Assembly (NCBI RefSeq): GCF_009807035.1
Contig: NZ_WUBI01000002.1
Span: forward strand, 248,001-312,000
Source: Paenibacillus dendrobii
GTDB taxonomy: Bacteria > Bacillota > Bacilli > Paenibacillales > Paenibacillaceae
Direction: 5' to 3'
Length of the DNA: 64,000 nt
The notes under the pieces are model-generated. The model was not told the origin of the DNA. It worked only from the letters and a program-made list of their open reading frames with translations, and searched no databases. Positions 1 to 6,567 of the stretch are shown in pieces. Position 1 is the stretch's first letter; every line of letters starts with the position of its first letter. Both the position numbers and the translations under genes were made by a program.

Positions 1-30
1 TACCTTTTCAACAACAGCGATTTTATACAT
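1..30 (-). CDS. 5' end of an early phage gene, cut by the window edge
   Basis: Only the first ten codons are present (MYKIAVVEKV). The ATG at 30 is preceded by an AGAGGTGAT ribosome binding site at good spacing and by a sigma-A-type promoter, so a real gene very probably runs off the left edge. Nothing can be said about its product. Confidence 0.5.
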   Translation of the reverse strand, partial: MYKIAVVEKV

Positions 31-61
31 TTCAATATCACCTCTTTGTTTTGTTAGTTAA

Positions 62-91
62 ATTATACCATATGATTTTATATTATGTCTA
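62..91 (-). promoter_or_regulatory. sigma-A-type promoter of the edge gene
   Basis: On the minus strand TAGACA (86-91) and TATAAT (62-67) are separated by 18 nt. Just upstream is the AAAATAAATATA block that recurs before other left-arm genes. Confidence 0.5.
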
Positions 92-123
92 TATTTATTT
101 TGTTAAATATAAAGGAATAAACA

Positions 124-759
124 TCATCCTTTATATTCTGTATCGCTATTCAAAATAGGATCGAAATATTTTTCCTCGGCTCGTTTACGAGCTTTTATAG
201 CATCTTCCTTTTCGGAAAAATACCCTAGAGATATTTGTTTCCCCTTAAATCCAATGTGTGCCGTCCATTTTTGACGGGATTCATTCCATCGTACACCCTT
301 GTGTCCACTTTTATTGCCTTTATGGAGCTTTGCCTTCAAAGCGGTTTTCCTCGTCCCATCCACACGGTCAGTTTTTTCATGCTCTCTTGCACCTATATCA
401 CGTTTTTCCTCTCTATTACACCCACAACTCTTATAATACCCAGCCCGCAGGCTGGCCCCGAGAACATATATAACTTCCCCACACTTGCAACGACATTCCC
501 AAAGCCTTGTTCCGTTTGCCCCTCTTTTGTCGCTTAGTCGGATAACCTTCAAATCACCAAAATCCATGTCAGACAAGTCTTTCATTCTTGATGTGGTCCT
601 ATGGCTGCCATATTCCAATTCAGCGTCTTTTCGCGCTTGTACGGCGTCCTCGACATCAGTGAAATAGCCTAAATATTTTCGTTTTTTATTTACAAATATA
701 TAAGCACGATACTTGCCTTTGCGGCTGTCATAACTAACGTCTTTGTGATCATCTATCAT
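124..759 (-). CDS. AP2-domain DNA-binding protein with central zinc ribbon
   Basis: A 211-residue protein with two AP2/ERF-like DNA-binding units. The N-terminal one has YRAYIFVNKKRKYLGYF; the C-terminal one has GVRWNESRQKWTAHI, LGYF and EKEDAIKARKRAE. Between them lies a zinc-ribbon-like segment (WECRCKCG, then SCGC). This layout is usual for phage AP2 proteins related to HNH homing endonucleases, but no HNH nuclease motif is present, so DNA binding without cleavage is the safer reading. The ATG at 759 has a GAGGTAGG site and overlaps by ATGA the stop of the start-less HTH frame upstream. It may be a regulator or a relic of a mobile homing element. Confidence 0.75.
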   Translation of the reverse strand: MIDDHKDVSYDSRKGKYRAYIFVNKKRKYLGYFTDVEDAVQARKDAELEYGSHRTTSRMKDLSDMDFGDLKVIRLSDKRGANGTRLWECRCKCGEVIYVLGASLRAGYYKSCGCNREEKRDIGAREHEKTDRVDGTRKTALKAKLHKGNKSGHKGVRWNESRQKWTAHIGFKGKQISLGYFSEKEDAIKARKRAEEKYFDPILNSDTEYKG

Positions 760-994
760 TTTCCTACCTCAAATCGGCTTGCGAACCAAAGCGGAGTTAA
801 ATTACCTGTCCGCCCCTTGATTACAGCATCTGGCCGTGAAAACCGCTTTTCCTTACCGCGGTAAGATGGATTCAACATCGCCTTAGCTGTCTTACTTACA
901 TTTTGCTGAGTGGTACCGATATGTTCAGCAACCCACTCAGCTCCAACGTATTCAAGGGGCGGTGTTACTTTACCAGTGTCACGCCTATTGGATT
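756..994 (-). pseudogene. Helix-turn-helix ORF without a start codon
   Basis: An open frame reads on the minus strand from after a stop near 994 to a TGA at 756-758. It contains a convincing helix-turn-helix (AEWVAEHIGTTQQNVSKTAK) and ends in SRFEVGK, overlapping the AP2 gene by ATGA. No ATG, GTG or TTG lies upstream of the HTH in this frame. The frame is -1 relative to the end of the acidic gene just upstream (965-1219). It is therefore either a broken gene, the C-terminal half of a protein made by frameshifting from that gene, or a gene with a non-standard start. Position and size would suit an anti-CRISPR-associated (Aca-like) regulator, which is inference only. Confidence 0.4.
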
Positions 995-1219
995 ATACCA
1001 GTCACACATTTCTGACTCATCAGTGATTTCTTCGTACTCATCATAAACATCCCACACCAGAATATATTCGTTATTTTCTGCATCAACAGCGGTTGCTTTG
1101 TAGTGGGGGCGTTCGCCGGAAACTCCATCAATATATGGGTCCTGTGTGGTCTTCAAGGTTTTCCCTTCAAAATCAATCACCGTCGAGTTAAACTCGTTCA
1201 GATCGCTAAAAGTTTTCAC
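965..1219 (-). CDS. Small very acidic phage protein (84 aa)
   Basis: Start chosen at GTG 1219: the upstream in-frame ATG codons would place the AAGGAGG ribosome binding site inside the coding sequence (as Ser-Arg-Arg), while the GTG lies 9 nt after it. The 84-residue product has 19 Asp/Glu against 6 Lys/Arg and no recognised domain. Its neighbours are the solitary CRISPR repeat RNA, transcribed divergently from 1234, and the HTH frame downstream. Small acidic proteins in such a setting are often nucleic-acid mimics or anti-CRISPRs, but nothing in the sequence proves this. Confidence 0.75.
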   Translation of the reverse strand: MKTFSDLNEFNSTVIDFEGKTLKTTQDPYIDGVSGERPHYKATAVDAENNEYILVWDVYDEYEEITDESEMCDWYNPIGVTLVK

Positions 1220-1233
1220 TAAATTTTTCCTCC

Positions 1234-1262
1234 TTGACATCATATTTAATATGATTTAATTT
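1234..1262 (+). promoter_or_regulatory. Strong promoter of the solitary-repeat RNA
   Basis: TTGACA (1234-1239), an exact 17-nt spacer and TAATTT (1257-1262), giving a start near 1269, six nucleotides before the CRISPR-like repeat. It lies in the gap between two minus-strand genes and points away from both reading frames, so it has no protein-coding target. Confidence 0.75.
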
Positions 1263-1274
1263 AAAAATGTAAGT

Positions 1275-1306
1275 GTCGCACCCCGTGCGAGTGCGTGGAT
1301 TGAAAT
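1275..1306 (+). CRISPR. Solitary 32-nt type I-C-like CRISPR repeat
   Basis: The repeat begins GTCGCACCCC and ends GTGCGTGGATTGAAAT, which are the typical ends and exact length (32 nt) of Bacillales type I-C repeats. The stem CGCAC (1277-1281) pairs with GTGCG (1291-1295), but a C-A mismatch at 1282/1290 shortens the usual CGCACCC/GGGTGCG stem. A competing GTGCG at 1285-1289 offers an alternative hairpin. Only one copy exists in the window. Confidence 0.85.
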
Positions 1307-1328
1307 ATTCTTATAGTATTTCAGCAGG

Positions 1329-1352
1329 AGGCCCTTTACGGGGCCTTTTGTG
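1329..1352 (+). terminator. Intrinsic terminator of the solitary-repeat RNA
   Basis: AGGCCC (1329-1334), a 6-nt loop and GGGCCT (1341-1346) are followed by TTTTGTGTT on the plus strand. There is no T-tract on the minus side, so it serves the plus-strand RNA. Confidence 0.75.
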
Positions 1353-1379
1353 TTACCATCCCGATGATGCCCTCTTAAT

Positions 1380-1781
1380 TTAAAATAGTTGCGCAATCAC
1401 GAGAGCGTCCTTTATTACAATCTCTCCGTGATCAGGATCGTCATGGCGTCCCAGGCGCTTACTGGCGATTATGTAACAATGATCGGTACCAAAAATTTGG
1501 TCGCGCGCCTTTTCAGCTGCGAAGGAAGAATATTCGTAAGTCTGGCTGATTGACATGTCCCAGGCGGATGTACCGTTAAGAAGTTCCATCTCCTCGTATT
1601 CCTCTGTCCCGTATTTAGGGAACTCCCTTTCATCTTCGCGATCAGCGTTATGGCGGCTGTATTCGCATTCCTCACCGATCGCGCGTTCCTTGTTTTCAAA
1701 ACGAAGTCCGATAAAATAGAATTCATTCTCATTGGCGACGTAGATTTCTTTAGCCTCCGCGTACATTTCTGCGACTGTCAT
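1380..1781 (-). CDS. Acidic phage protein of unknown function (133 aa)
   Basis: The start is the ATG at 1781 (MTVAEMYAEAKE), 8 nt after a GAAGGAGGA site; the longer frame upstream has no ribosome binding site. The protein has 30 acidic against 14 basic residues and no recognised domain, and ends VIKDALVIAQLF. It lies immediately upstream, in minus-strand order, of the solitary-repeat RNA and the 84-aa acidic gene. It could be a DNA-mimic inhibitor, but this is not shown. Confidence 0.75.
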   Translation of the reverse strand: MTVAEMYAEAKEIYVANENEFYFIGLRFENKERAIGEECEYSRHNADREDEREFPKYGTEEYEEMELLNGTSAWDMSISQTYEYSSFAAEKARDQIFGTDHCYIIASKRLGRHDDPDHGEIVIKDALVIAQLF

Positions 1782-1896
1782 CTTAATTCCTCCTTCATAT
1801 ATTTTTCCGTGATTCCTTGTTGTTGGTTTTATTATATCACACAAGGTTGTGCTACACAACCTTTTCTTGAAAATATTATAATTTCCATACACAAAT

Positions 1897-1930
1897 AACT
1901 CCAAGCAACAAAACTAACTCGCTTGGAGTT
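1897..1930. repeat. 10-bp perfect inverted repeat
   Basis: AACTCCAAGC (1897-1906) and GCTTGGAGTT (1921-1930) with a 14-nt loop in the gap between two minus-strand genes. There is no clear T-tract on either side, so an operator or a weak terminator are both possible. Confidence 0.5.
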
Positions 1931-1954
1931 TGATAAAATTAATCTTTCATTAAG

Positions 1955-1984
1955 AAAGACAACCCCGAAAATAAGATTGTCTTT
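1955..1984 (-). terminator. Hairpin after the 61-aa gene
   Basis: AAAGACAA (1955-1962) and TTGTCTTT (1977-1984) form an 8-bp stem just 3' of the gene ending at 1995. On the minus strand the stem ends in TTGTCTTTCTT, a modest T-tract. Confidence 0.5.
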
Positions 1985-1994
1985 GCAATATAAA

Positions 1995-2180
1995 TTATTC
2001 AGTTTCAGTCCAGTACATGATTTTCACATGATTTGGAGTGGTTTTTTCTAACCTCACAATCTGTTCTTTTACATAATCATGTACTTCTCTCTCTTCTCCA
2101 TTTGGAACATCGTAAATGCTTGCTCTTTTGTTGTGCTGTACTCTGTCAACAAATAGAATGTAATCAACTTCGAGTGTCAT
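1995..2180 (-). CDS. Hypothetical small phage protein (61 aa)
   Basis: It starts at ATG 2180 after a GAGGGG site. The product (MTLEVDYILFVDRVQHNKRA, ending KIMYWTETE) has no recognised domain, signal peptide or membrane segment. It is followed by a hairpin terminator and sits alone between a lipoprotein gene and the acidic 133-aa gene. Confidence 0.6.
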   Translation of the reverse strand: MTLEVDYILFVDRVQHNKRASIYDVPNGEEREVHDYVKEQIVRLEKTTPNHVKIMYWTETE

Positions 2181-2280
2181 GATTGCCAGCCCCTCTATAT
2201 GTAATTATTTTCCTGTTATATCTTTACGCTTGTCGGAGTCAAAGTTTACTAGCCGAGAGATTGTTATCAAAAAAATAAAG

Positions 2281-2775
2281 TTAGGAGTTACTTTTTAGTT
2301 TTACCTTATATTTTTCAGCTAGTTCTTTTACTTTATCCTGATATTCTCGCATCATCTTCCTTGCCTCTGAAAGCTTCTCATTCGCTTCAGTAATAGTCTT
2401 TATATCCTGTTCTTCTAGAGCATAAGCGATTGTTGTTAAAGCTGAATTCTGACGATTTAATCCGTCTATATAAATATTATGTACTTCTCGTAACTCTTTT
2501 GATTCAATTTTAACACTTTCAACTTTTCCAGTGAACTCGTTATAACCAGGTATTACTTTGTCCACCAAAACGTTGTAGGTTGTTTCGTCATCCGTAAAAT
2601 TTGCTCCTGTTACACTTTCATAGGTATTAACTAACTCCTGTTCTTCAGTAAACAGAGGAACCATTTGTTCGTTAATATAAGACAGTAATTCTTCTGTTAC
2701 CGGGTCAGTTTTGCTACACCCCATTAGAACATTAAAGAGCAACATAGTGCTGATAAGAATTATTAACTTTTTCAA
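2281..2775 (-). CDS. Phage-encoded lipoprotein (164 aa)
   Basis: The TTG start at 2775 follows a CTAGGAGG site. MKKLIILISTMLLFNVLMGC is a lipoprotein signal with lipobox LMGC, so Cys20 would be lipidated and the rest exposed outside the membrane. The mature part is mainly charged helix (EANEKLSEARKMMREYQDK near the C-terminus), suggesting a helical or coiled-coil domain. A surface lipoprotein in the early arm of a prophage may act in lysogenic conversion or superinfection exclusion, but the family was not recognised. Confidence 0.75.
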   Translation of the reverse strand: MKKLIILISTMLLFNVLMGCSKTDPVTEELLSYINEQMVPLFTEEQELVNTYESVTGANFTDDETTYNVLVDKVIPGYNEFTGKVESVKIESKELREVHNIYIDGLNRQNSALTTIAYALEEQDIKTITEANEKLSEARKMMREYQDKVKELAEKYKVKLKSNS

Positions 2776-2911
2776 AAGAAAACCTCCTAGTCTTAAATAC
2801 CTTTTATCTTGTAGATTATAATGGAAAATAGTTCAAAAGCAATAGGGTATTTGGAACTAATTACATCTAATTCATTTCACAACTCTTCTTATTTTTCATG
2901 AAATAACTGTT

Positions 2912-3097
2912 TTATCCAACTTTATCTTCTATTACCTGACAGACTGTGTGTGTAAGTACTAAAAATGTTAATGTAAATAATAAAAACGGAAAACTATTGT
3001 GCCATCCTTCTTGAAATACACACTGTGTATCTAATACTCCAAAAACAAAACAAGCGATACCAAATAATACAAGTCTACATTTAGATAATTTCTCCAT
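2912..3097 (-). CDS. Small membrane protein (61 aa)
   Basis: Start set at ATG 3097 (MEKLSKCRLVLFGIACF), 8 nt after AAAAGGAGA; the longer upstream frame has no such site. Two hydrophobic segments, LVLFGIACFVFGVL and FPFLLFTLTFLVLTHTV, predict a two-pass inner membrane protein with a short loop. Function unknown. Confidence 0.65.
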   Translation of the reverse strand: MEKLSKCRLVLFGIACFVFGVLDTQCVFQEGWHNSFPFLLFTLTFLVLTHTVCQVIEDKVG

Positions 3098-3157
3098 TGT
3101 CCATATCTCCTTTTTGTAAAATTCTGCTTTTAACAGCTTCCTAATTAATAACTCCAA

Positions 3158-3460
3158 CTAATTTTGATCAAAAATCATGCAGTACTCACAATCATCAAAA
3201 ATGGCCTTTTCAATTTCTTTATTGGTTGCATCCTCCCAAACAGTTACCTTCCCGTTATATGTACCAATTGGCCTGACACTAATTGTATATTCGACTTCCT
3301 TGATTTTTCTTTGTTCGCTGTACGCTTTCTCTGCTGCTATAAGATTCTCAATAGCTTCATCAAACTCAGCTCTAGTTCGATTATTGTTTGTTGTTCCTGC
3401 AATACATGCCTTTTGATTAACAATGGATTGCAATTTCTCAATATCTTTTCTTGTGATCAT
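3158..3460 (-). CDS. Hypothetical phage protein (100 aa)
   Basis: It starts at ATG 3460 after AGAGGTGAG. A helical N-terminal half (DIEKLQSIVNQ, EFDEAIENLIAAEKAY) is followed by a strand-rich half with TISVRPIGTYNGKVTVWEDA. No known family was recognised. It lies in a run of closely spaced small genes (3158-4365). Confidence 0.65.
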   Translation of the reverse strand: MITRKDIEKLQSIVNQKACIAGTTNNNRTRAEFDEAIENLIAAEKAYSEQRKIKEVEYTISVRPIGTYNGKVTVWEDATNKEIEKAIFDDCEYCMIFDQN

Positions 3461-3492
3461 TTCTCTTTCTCACCTCTTATAAAATACTGTTT

Positions 3493-3771
3493 TTATTGGA
3501 AGTACATTTCCTCGATTTTACGTTTAAATCGCGCTAAATTATTTTTTGCTTGTTGGTATGATCCATTCAAACCCTTCAACTCCAACGAATCAATTTGAGC
3601 ACCAAATTGATTAAACACCGTTACCGATAAATCAAAATCTCCAAAAAACTTATGATTTTCATTAAATATATTTTCTTTCCCTACTATTTCTGCCTGAGCT
3701 TTATAGTTGTTATTGCTTAAATACTCCAGCGAACAATTTTTTATATCAAGTTTCTCAGTTGCCCATTCCAT
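3493..3771 (-). CDS. Hypothetical phage protein (92 aa)
   Basis: Start set at ATG 3771 (MEWATEKLDI), about 8 nt after AAGGAG; an in-frame GTG at 3780 abuts that site and is less likely. The protein alternates strands and ends in a basic helix (NNLARFKRKIEEMYFQ). Not recognised. Confidence 0.65.
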   Translation of the reverse strand: MEWATEKLDIKNCSLEYLSNNNYKAQAEIVGKENIFNENHKFFGDFDLSVTVFNQFGAQIDSLELKGLNGSYQQAKNNLARFKRKIEEMYFQ

Positions 3772-3799
3772 CTTTACCACTCCTTATAAAATCGTTGTT

Positions 3800-4081
3800 T
3801 CACTTAGATTCCTTAAATACCTGGTCATAATTTCCTTCAACATCTACTAAATGCAAATATGAATAAATCTGTGCAACAATATCTTTAATCTCTTTTCTTT
3901 GTCGTAGAACAAAGTTACGGTACAATTCATCTTTTAATAGTTCTTCTCCCACCAGACCGGAGAGCATCTCAATTTTACTTGTGATATCTGCAATCTCATT
4001 TCCCATTGCCTTCACTTTATTTCTTGCATATCCTGTAAAGTGGATCTCTTTTTCAATGCTTTCCAATTGATCTCGATTCAT
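3800..4081 (-). CDS. Hypothetical helical phage protein (93 aa)
   Basis: It starts at ATG 4081 after ATAAGGAGTT. It is almost wholly helical, with ESIEKEIHFTGYARNKVKAM and LRQRKEIKDIVAQIYSYLH. It has no recognised domain and sits 30 nt downstream of a 31-aa membrane peptide gene. Confidence 0.65.
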   Translation of the reverse strand: MNRDQLESIEKEIHFTGYARNKVKAMGNEIADITSKIEMLSGLVGEELLKDELYRNFVLRQRKEIKDIVAQIYSYLHLVDVEGNYDQVFKESK

Positions 4082-4111
4082 TTAGTTAACTCCTTATATT
4101 ATGTATTTTTA

Positions 4112-4207
4112 TTAAATAACCGTTTTAATAATGATAAGCCCCCATAAACCGATGCACAGTGAATACAAGATTGCATTTTCAAACGTTAGATGCTTCATAA
4201 TTCTCAT
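4112..4207 (-). CDS. 31-residue membrane peptide
   Basis: Start at ATG 4207, 7 nt after a GGTGGAGG site. The peptide begins MRIMKHLTFENAI and has one hydrophobic stretch, LYSLCIGLWGLIIIKTVI, that reaches the C-terminus. The good ribosome binding site and the tight spacing to its neighbours support translation. Function unknown. Confidence 0.55.
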   Translation of the reverse strand: MRIMKHLTFENAILYSLCIGLWGLIIIKTVI

Positions 4208-4221
4208 GTGATTTCCTCCAC

Positions 4222-4365
4222 CTAATCTATAAAGCGTTGCTGTTCTTTATCATGTGAAAGTAACCTTTCATACAGAGAATTCATATCGTTCACATATAAA
4301 TCGAGTAAAAAATTTAAATAGATAAACTCCTCAATGGATGCAATTTGCTGGTCTATTGCATCCAT
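4222..4365 (-). CDS. 47-residue hypothetical protein
   Basis: A frame from ATG 4365 to TAG 4222 encodes MDAIDQQIASIEEFIYLNFL and ends SHDKEQQRFID. The site upstream is only TGATGAG, and an 18-bp hairpin stands directly upstream (4372-4425), so translation may be controlled by that structure. Not recognised. Confidence 0.5.
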   Translation of the reverse strand: MDAIDQQIASIEEFIYLNFLLDLYVNDMNSLYERLLSHDKEQQRFID

Positions 4366-4371
4366 GATCTC

Positions 4372-4425
4372 ATCAGGTAAAAGCGCAGGAAGCAATATAC
4401 TGGAGGTTTCCTGCGCTTACCTGAT
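4372..4425. repeat. Long hairpin (about 18 bp) in the leader of the 47-aa gene
   Basis: ATCAGGTAA plus GCGCAGGAA on the left pair with TTCCTGCGCTTACCTGAT on the right, with a two-base AA bulge and a loop of about 16 nt. On the minus strand it ends a few bases before the weak ribosome binding site at 4366-4375. No T-tract follows on either strand, so it looks regulatory rather than a terminator. Confidence 0.6.
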
Positions 4426-4484
4426 AATTAACGTATGTACATTTTATATCGCTCTCTCTATGCATTGTTGTGGTCTCATAAACT

Positions 4485-4724
4485 CTACCAAAAACATGAT
4501 CCAGTATTATTATATGTTACCTGATGAATTCCTTTTGTTTTAAGGAAAGCCTCCAATTTACTATAAAATTCATTTGAGGGATTAAGAACGAAACTGCTAA
4601 CAAACGCATTATCAGTTATGCCTATATCAACTTTAAATCCGTTTCGTCTTAGCTTAATTATTGATCCCATGTTTTTAAGCGTTTGATTAAATTCATTTAT
4701 ATATTCTTCAGTAATTTCACTCAT
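4485..4724 (-). CDS. Hypothetical phage protein (79 aa)
   Basis: Start at ATG 4724 (MSEITEEYINEFNQTLKN) after AAAAGGAG. A helical start is followed by strand-forming segments (FKVDIGITDNAFVSSFVL) and the C-terminal NNTGSCFW. No family recognised. Confidence 0.6.
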   Translation of the reverse strand: MSEITEEYINEFNQTLKNMGSIIKLRRNGFKVDIGITDNAFVSSFVLNPSNEFYSKLEAFLKTKGIHQVTYNNTGSCFW

Positions 4725-4812
4725 CAAACTTCCACTCCTTTTTAATATGAATCGATTTTCAGGATACCATCTCTTAAAGTTGTAGTAAAGACGAATAGGA
4801 GAATTATATCCC

Positions 4813-5313
4813 CTATTCTAATCCGCACTTATCACAAAATTCATCCCATGCCTTATCATATTTCTTACTTCCCGATCTACCTCCAAACTCTTTAGACCAC
4901 ATGTCTGCTACAATTTGAAATTGTCTATCAGTTAGGTCTTCGATTTCTTTCATGAATAACTCTTGTGCTATGCTGTAGCAAAATCCCTTTTCCTGTATTC
5001 TTATTTCGATACCACTTGGTGGATAATATCGCTTATTGTCTTTATCCATCAGATAATCGATAAGCCATCCGTTTTTCTCATAATAGTACTCGCGCGTTTT
5101 CTGTTCTTCTGTTTCTCTTGCCTCAATTTGTGCGTGTCTGTCTGCCTTAAACTTTATGTATTCGTCAACATTTCTTTTGTTTCCCATTTCCCAAACTTTG
5201 ATGCCTGACACAATCTGCACACATTCGCTACCATATGGCTTACCTTGATACTCGAAAATGTTCTTGATACCTTGACCACATCTCGTACAATTAGAAATGA
5301 TTCCTGTTTCCAT
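4813..5313 (-). CDS. Zinc-finger phage protein of unknown function (166 aa)
   Basis: It starts at ATG 5313 after a GGAGG site. The N-terminus holds a single zinc-binding-type motif, CTRCGQGIKNIFEYQGKPYG followed by SEC, a form seen in many phage proteins that bind nucleic acid. A charged helical middle (EYIKFKADRHAQIEARETEE) precedes a C-terminal region ending DEFCDKCGLE, whose CxxC may complete a second site. Its promoter carries an inverted repeat over the -10 box (5326-5358), so the gene is probably repressed in the lysogen. Confidence 0.7.
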   Translation of the reverse strand: METGIISNCTRCGQGIKNIFEYQGKPYGSECVQIVSGIKVWEMGNKRNVDEYIKFKADRHAQIEARETEEQKTREYYYEKNGWLIDYLMDKDNKRYYPPSGIEIRIQEKGFCYSIAQELFMKEIEDLTDRQFQIVADMWSKEFGGRSGSKKYDKAWDEFCDKCGLE

Positions 5314-5325
5314 TTTTGACCGCCT

Positions 5326-5375
5326 CCGTGTTTTAACTTATAACTAATTATAACACGGGTTATGCATTTACACAA
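5326..5375 (-). promoter_or_regulatory. Promoter with an operator-like inverted repeat over the -10 box
   Basis: CCGTGTT (5326-5332) and AACACGG (5352-5358) flank and overlap TATAAT (minus strand, 5347-5352), with TTGTGT 17 nt upstream at 5370-5375. A symmetrical 7-bp arm around a -10 box is a usual repressor-site layout. Confidence 0.5.
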
Positions 5376-5440
5376 TAATATGTTTATATTTATTTTATTG
5401 TTTTTACTTAAAATAAGCATTTCATCGTGTTTTATAAACC

Positions 5441-5647
5441 TTATGTATCACTGTTGGAATTCTCTATTAGAATTTCACAAGCACTATCAAATACAATTTC
5501 TTTCGACAACTGATATCGCTCTTTATTCTTCTCATAATGCACTACAAACATAGGATAAAGTTGCAATTCACTACAACCTTCTTTCATGAGTCTCATCTTT
5601 AATACTTTTAGATGAGTTCTTAAATGCTCAACAGTTTTTATCTCCAA
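5441..5647 (-). CDS. Hypothetical phage protein (68 aa)
   Basis: The likeliest start is TTG 5647, 8 nt after AAGGTG; an in-frame GTG at 5656 overlaps that site. The protein is helical and basic at first (EIKTVEHLRTHLKVLKMRLM) and ends ILIENSNSDT. Not recognised. Confidence 0.55.
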   Translation of the reverse strand: MEIKTVEHLRTHLKVLKMRLMKEGCSELQLYPMFVVHYEKNKERYQLSKEIVFDSACEILIENSNSDT

Positions 5648-5673
5648 GTTAACCACACCTTATTACATTTATT

Positions 5674-5895
5674 TTATTTACTGCTATAACCAGAAGAACG
5701 AATTATGCTTTCAATCGAATTTATATTGTTTCTCTCTAAAATAATGTTTCTTACCCAATTCGGCCTATTTAATTTATTTTTATAAAAGGCTTTTTGGAAT
5801 ACCTTTATGTTTCCTTCGCCCGTAAATATGGCAATTTTACAAGGTGTATTTTGCATTGCTTTTATTGTTCCTTCATAAATCTTAAATAATTTCAT
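5674..5895 (-). CDS. Hypothetical phage protein (73 aa)
   Basis: It starts at ATG 5895 after TAGGAGA. The basic product contains PCKIAIFTGEGNIKVFQKAF and ends SIIRSSGYSSK. The gene is 26 nt from the next one downstream. No domain recognised. Confidence 0.6.
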   Translation of the reverse strand: MKLFKIYEGTIKAMQNTPCKIAIFTGEGNIKVFQKAFYKNKLNRPNWVRNIILERNNINSIESIIRSSGYSSK

Positions 5896-5919
5896 TTTTA
5901 TTTCTCCTATAATTAATAA

Positions 5920-6066
5920 CTACCATTCTCTACCGTTTCTGACCGCTTCTAAATTTTCTTTTGCGTGGTTAATGTATTCTTCTTTTCGAGAATCATTTCC
6001 ATAAGCACTAACTACCTTTTCCAATTGTTTTTCATAATACTTAATTAGCTCTTCTCTTGTTTTCAT
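5920..6066 (-). CDS. 48-residue hypothetical protein
   Basis: ATG 6066 follows AGAGGGGG at good spacing. The product is one or two charged helices (MKTREELIKYYEKQLEKVVS ... AVRNGREW). It fills the gap between its neighbours and is probably real. Function unknown. Confidence 0.6.
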   Translation of the reverse strand: MKTREELIKYYEKQLEKVVSAYGNDSRKEEYINHAKENLEAVRNGREW

Positions 6067-6124
6067 TTTTTCATTCCCCCTCTAATTTGTTGGTGAAACA
6101 AGCGTTACTTAGATACTTTTTACT

Positions 6125-6355
6125 CTAGATCCCTTCAACCTCAATTACTCTATCAATCATTTCTTCCAGGTCCAAGACAGACTTTTCATTAACTTTAATT
6201 TGATTTTTATATACTTCAATTGTGCATTTTTCTGTAAGTATTGTTGCTGTAGGTGCAATTACAAATGTTGTACTGTCTCCTGCTACTTCGTGACCATAAC
6301 CATATGTATTCAATTTCTCGCTGATTGAGTTGACCAGTTTTTCAATGCTCTTCAT
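6125..6355 (-). CDS. Hypothetical phage protein (76 aa)
   Basis: Start set at ATG 6355 (MKSIEKLVNSISEKLNTYGY), about 8 nt after AAGGAAG; the GTG at 6364 is too close to it. A helix is followed by beta strands (TTFVIAPTATILTEKCTIEV) and an acidic C-terminal helix. Not recognised. Confidence 0.6.
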   Translation of the reverse strand: MKSIEKLVNSISEKLNTYGYGHEVAGDSTTFVIAPTATILTEKCTIEVYKNQIKVNEKSVLDLEEMIDRVIEVEGI

Positions 6356-6391
6356 CGGTATCACTTCCTTATAATTTGTATAATTACTTTA

Positions 6392-6529
6392 TTAAATGTT
6401 ATATCTAAGTGGATAGATTTTTTCCTTCCTGTGGCAATATACATAAATAGTATTATTGTGAAATCCTATTGTTTCCATTTTTGTCCCAGCGATATGAAAA
6501 ATGAAACCTTTCTCCGTTATGTTTTTCAT
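6392..6529 (-). CDS. 45-residue hypothetical protein
   Basis: ATG 6529 lies 8 nt after a strong GGAGGGG site. The product reads MKNITEKGFIFHIAGTKMET and ends KIYPLRYNI, mostly beta-prone. No family recognised, but the initiation signal is among the best in the left arm. Confidence 0.6.
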   Translation of the reverse strand: MKNITEKGFIFHIAGTKMETIGFHNNTIYVYCHRKEKIYPLRYNI

Positions 6530-6567
6530 CTTTTGTCCCCTCCAGTTTAGTTGAAACAAGAATTTTA

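Larger units (their letters stand above)
1269..1352 (+). ncRNA. Candidate RNA anti-CRISPR (solitary-repeat decoy crRNA)
   Basis: A self-contained transcription unit of about 84 nt: promoter at 1234-1262, one type I-C-like repeat at 1275-1306, a 22-nt segment, then an intrinsic terminator at 1329-1352. The end of the repeat, GAAAT, which becomes the 5' handle of a normal I-C crRNA, can pair with TATTTC at 1317-1322 and so be held in a second hairpin. There is no second repeat, no leader and no cas gene in the window. Phage solitary repeat units that make non-functional crRNA mimics (Racr RNAs) are known; that this is one is inferred from layout. Confidence 0.75.

Noticed and set aside
235-667. 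Plus-strand ORFs across the AP2 gene
   Set aside because: They are antisense shadows with low-complexity products and no ribosome binding sites.
1275-1352. A true CRISPR array
   Set aside because: Only one repeat is present; no second copy, leader or cas gene lies in the window.
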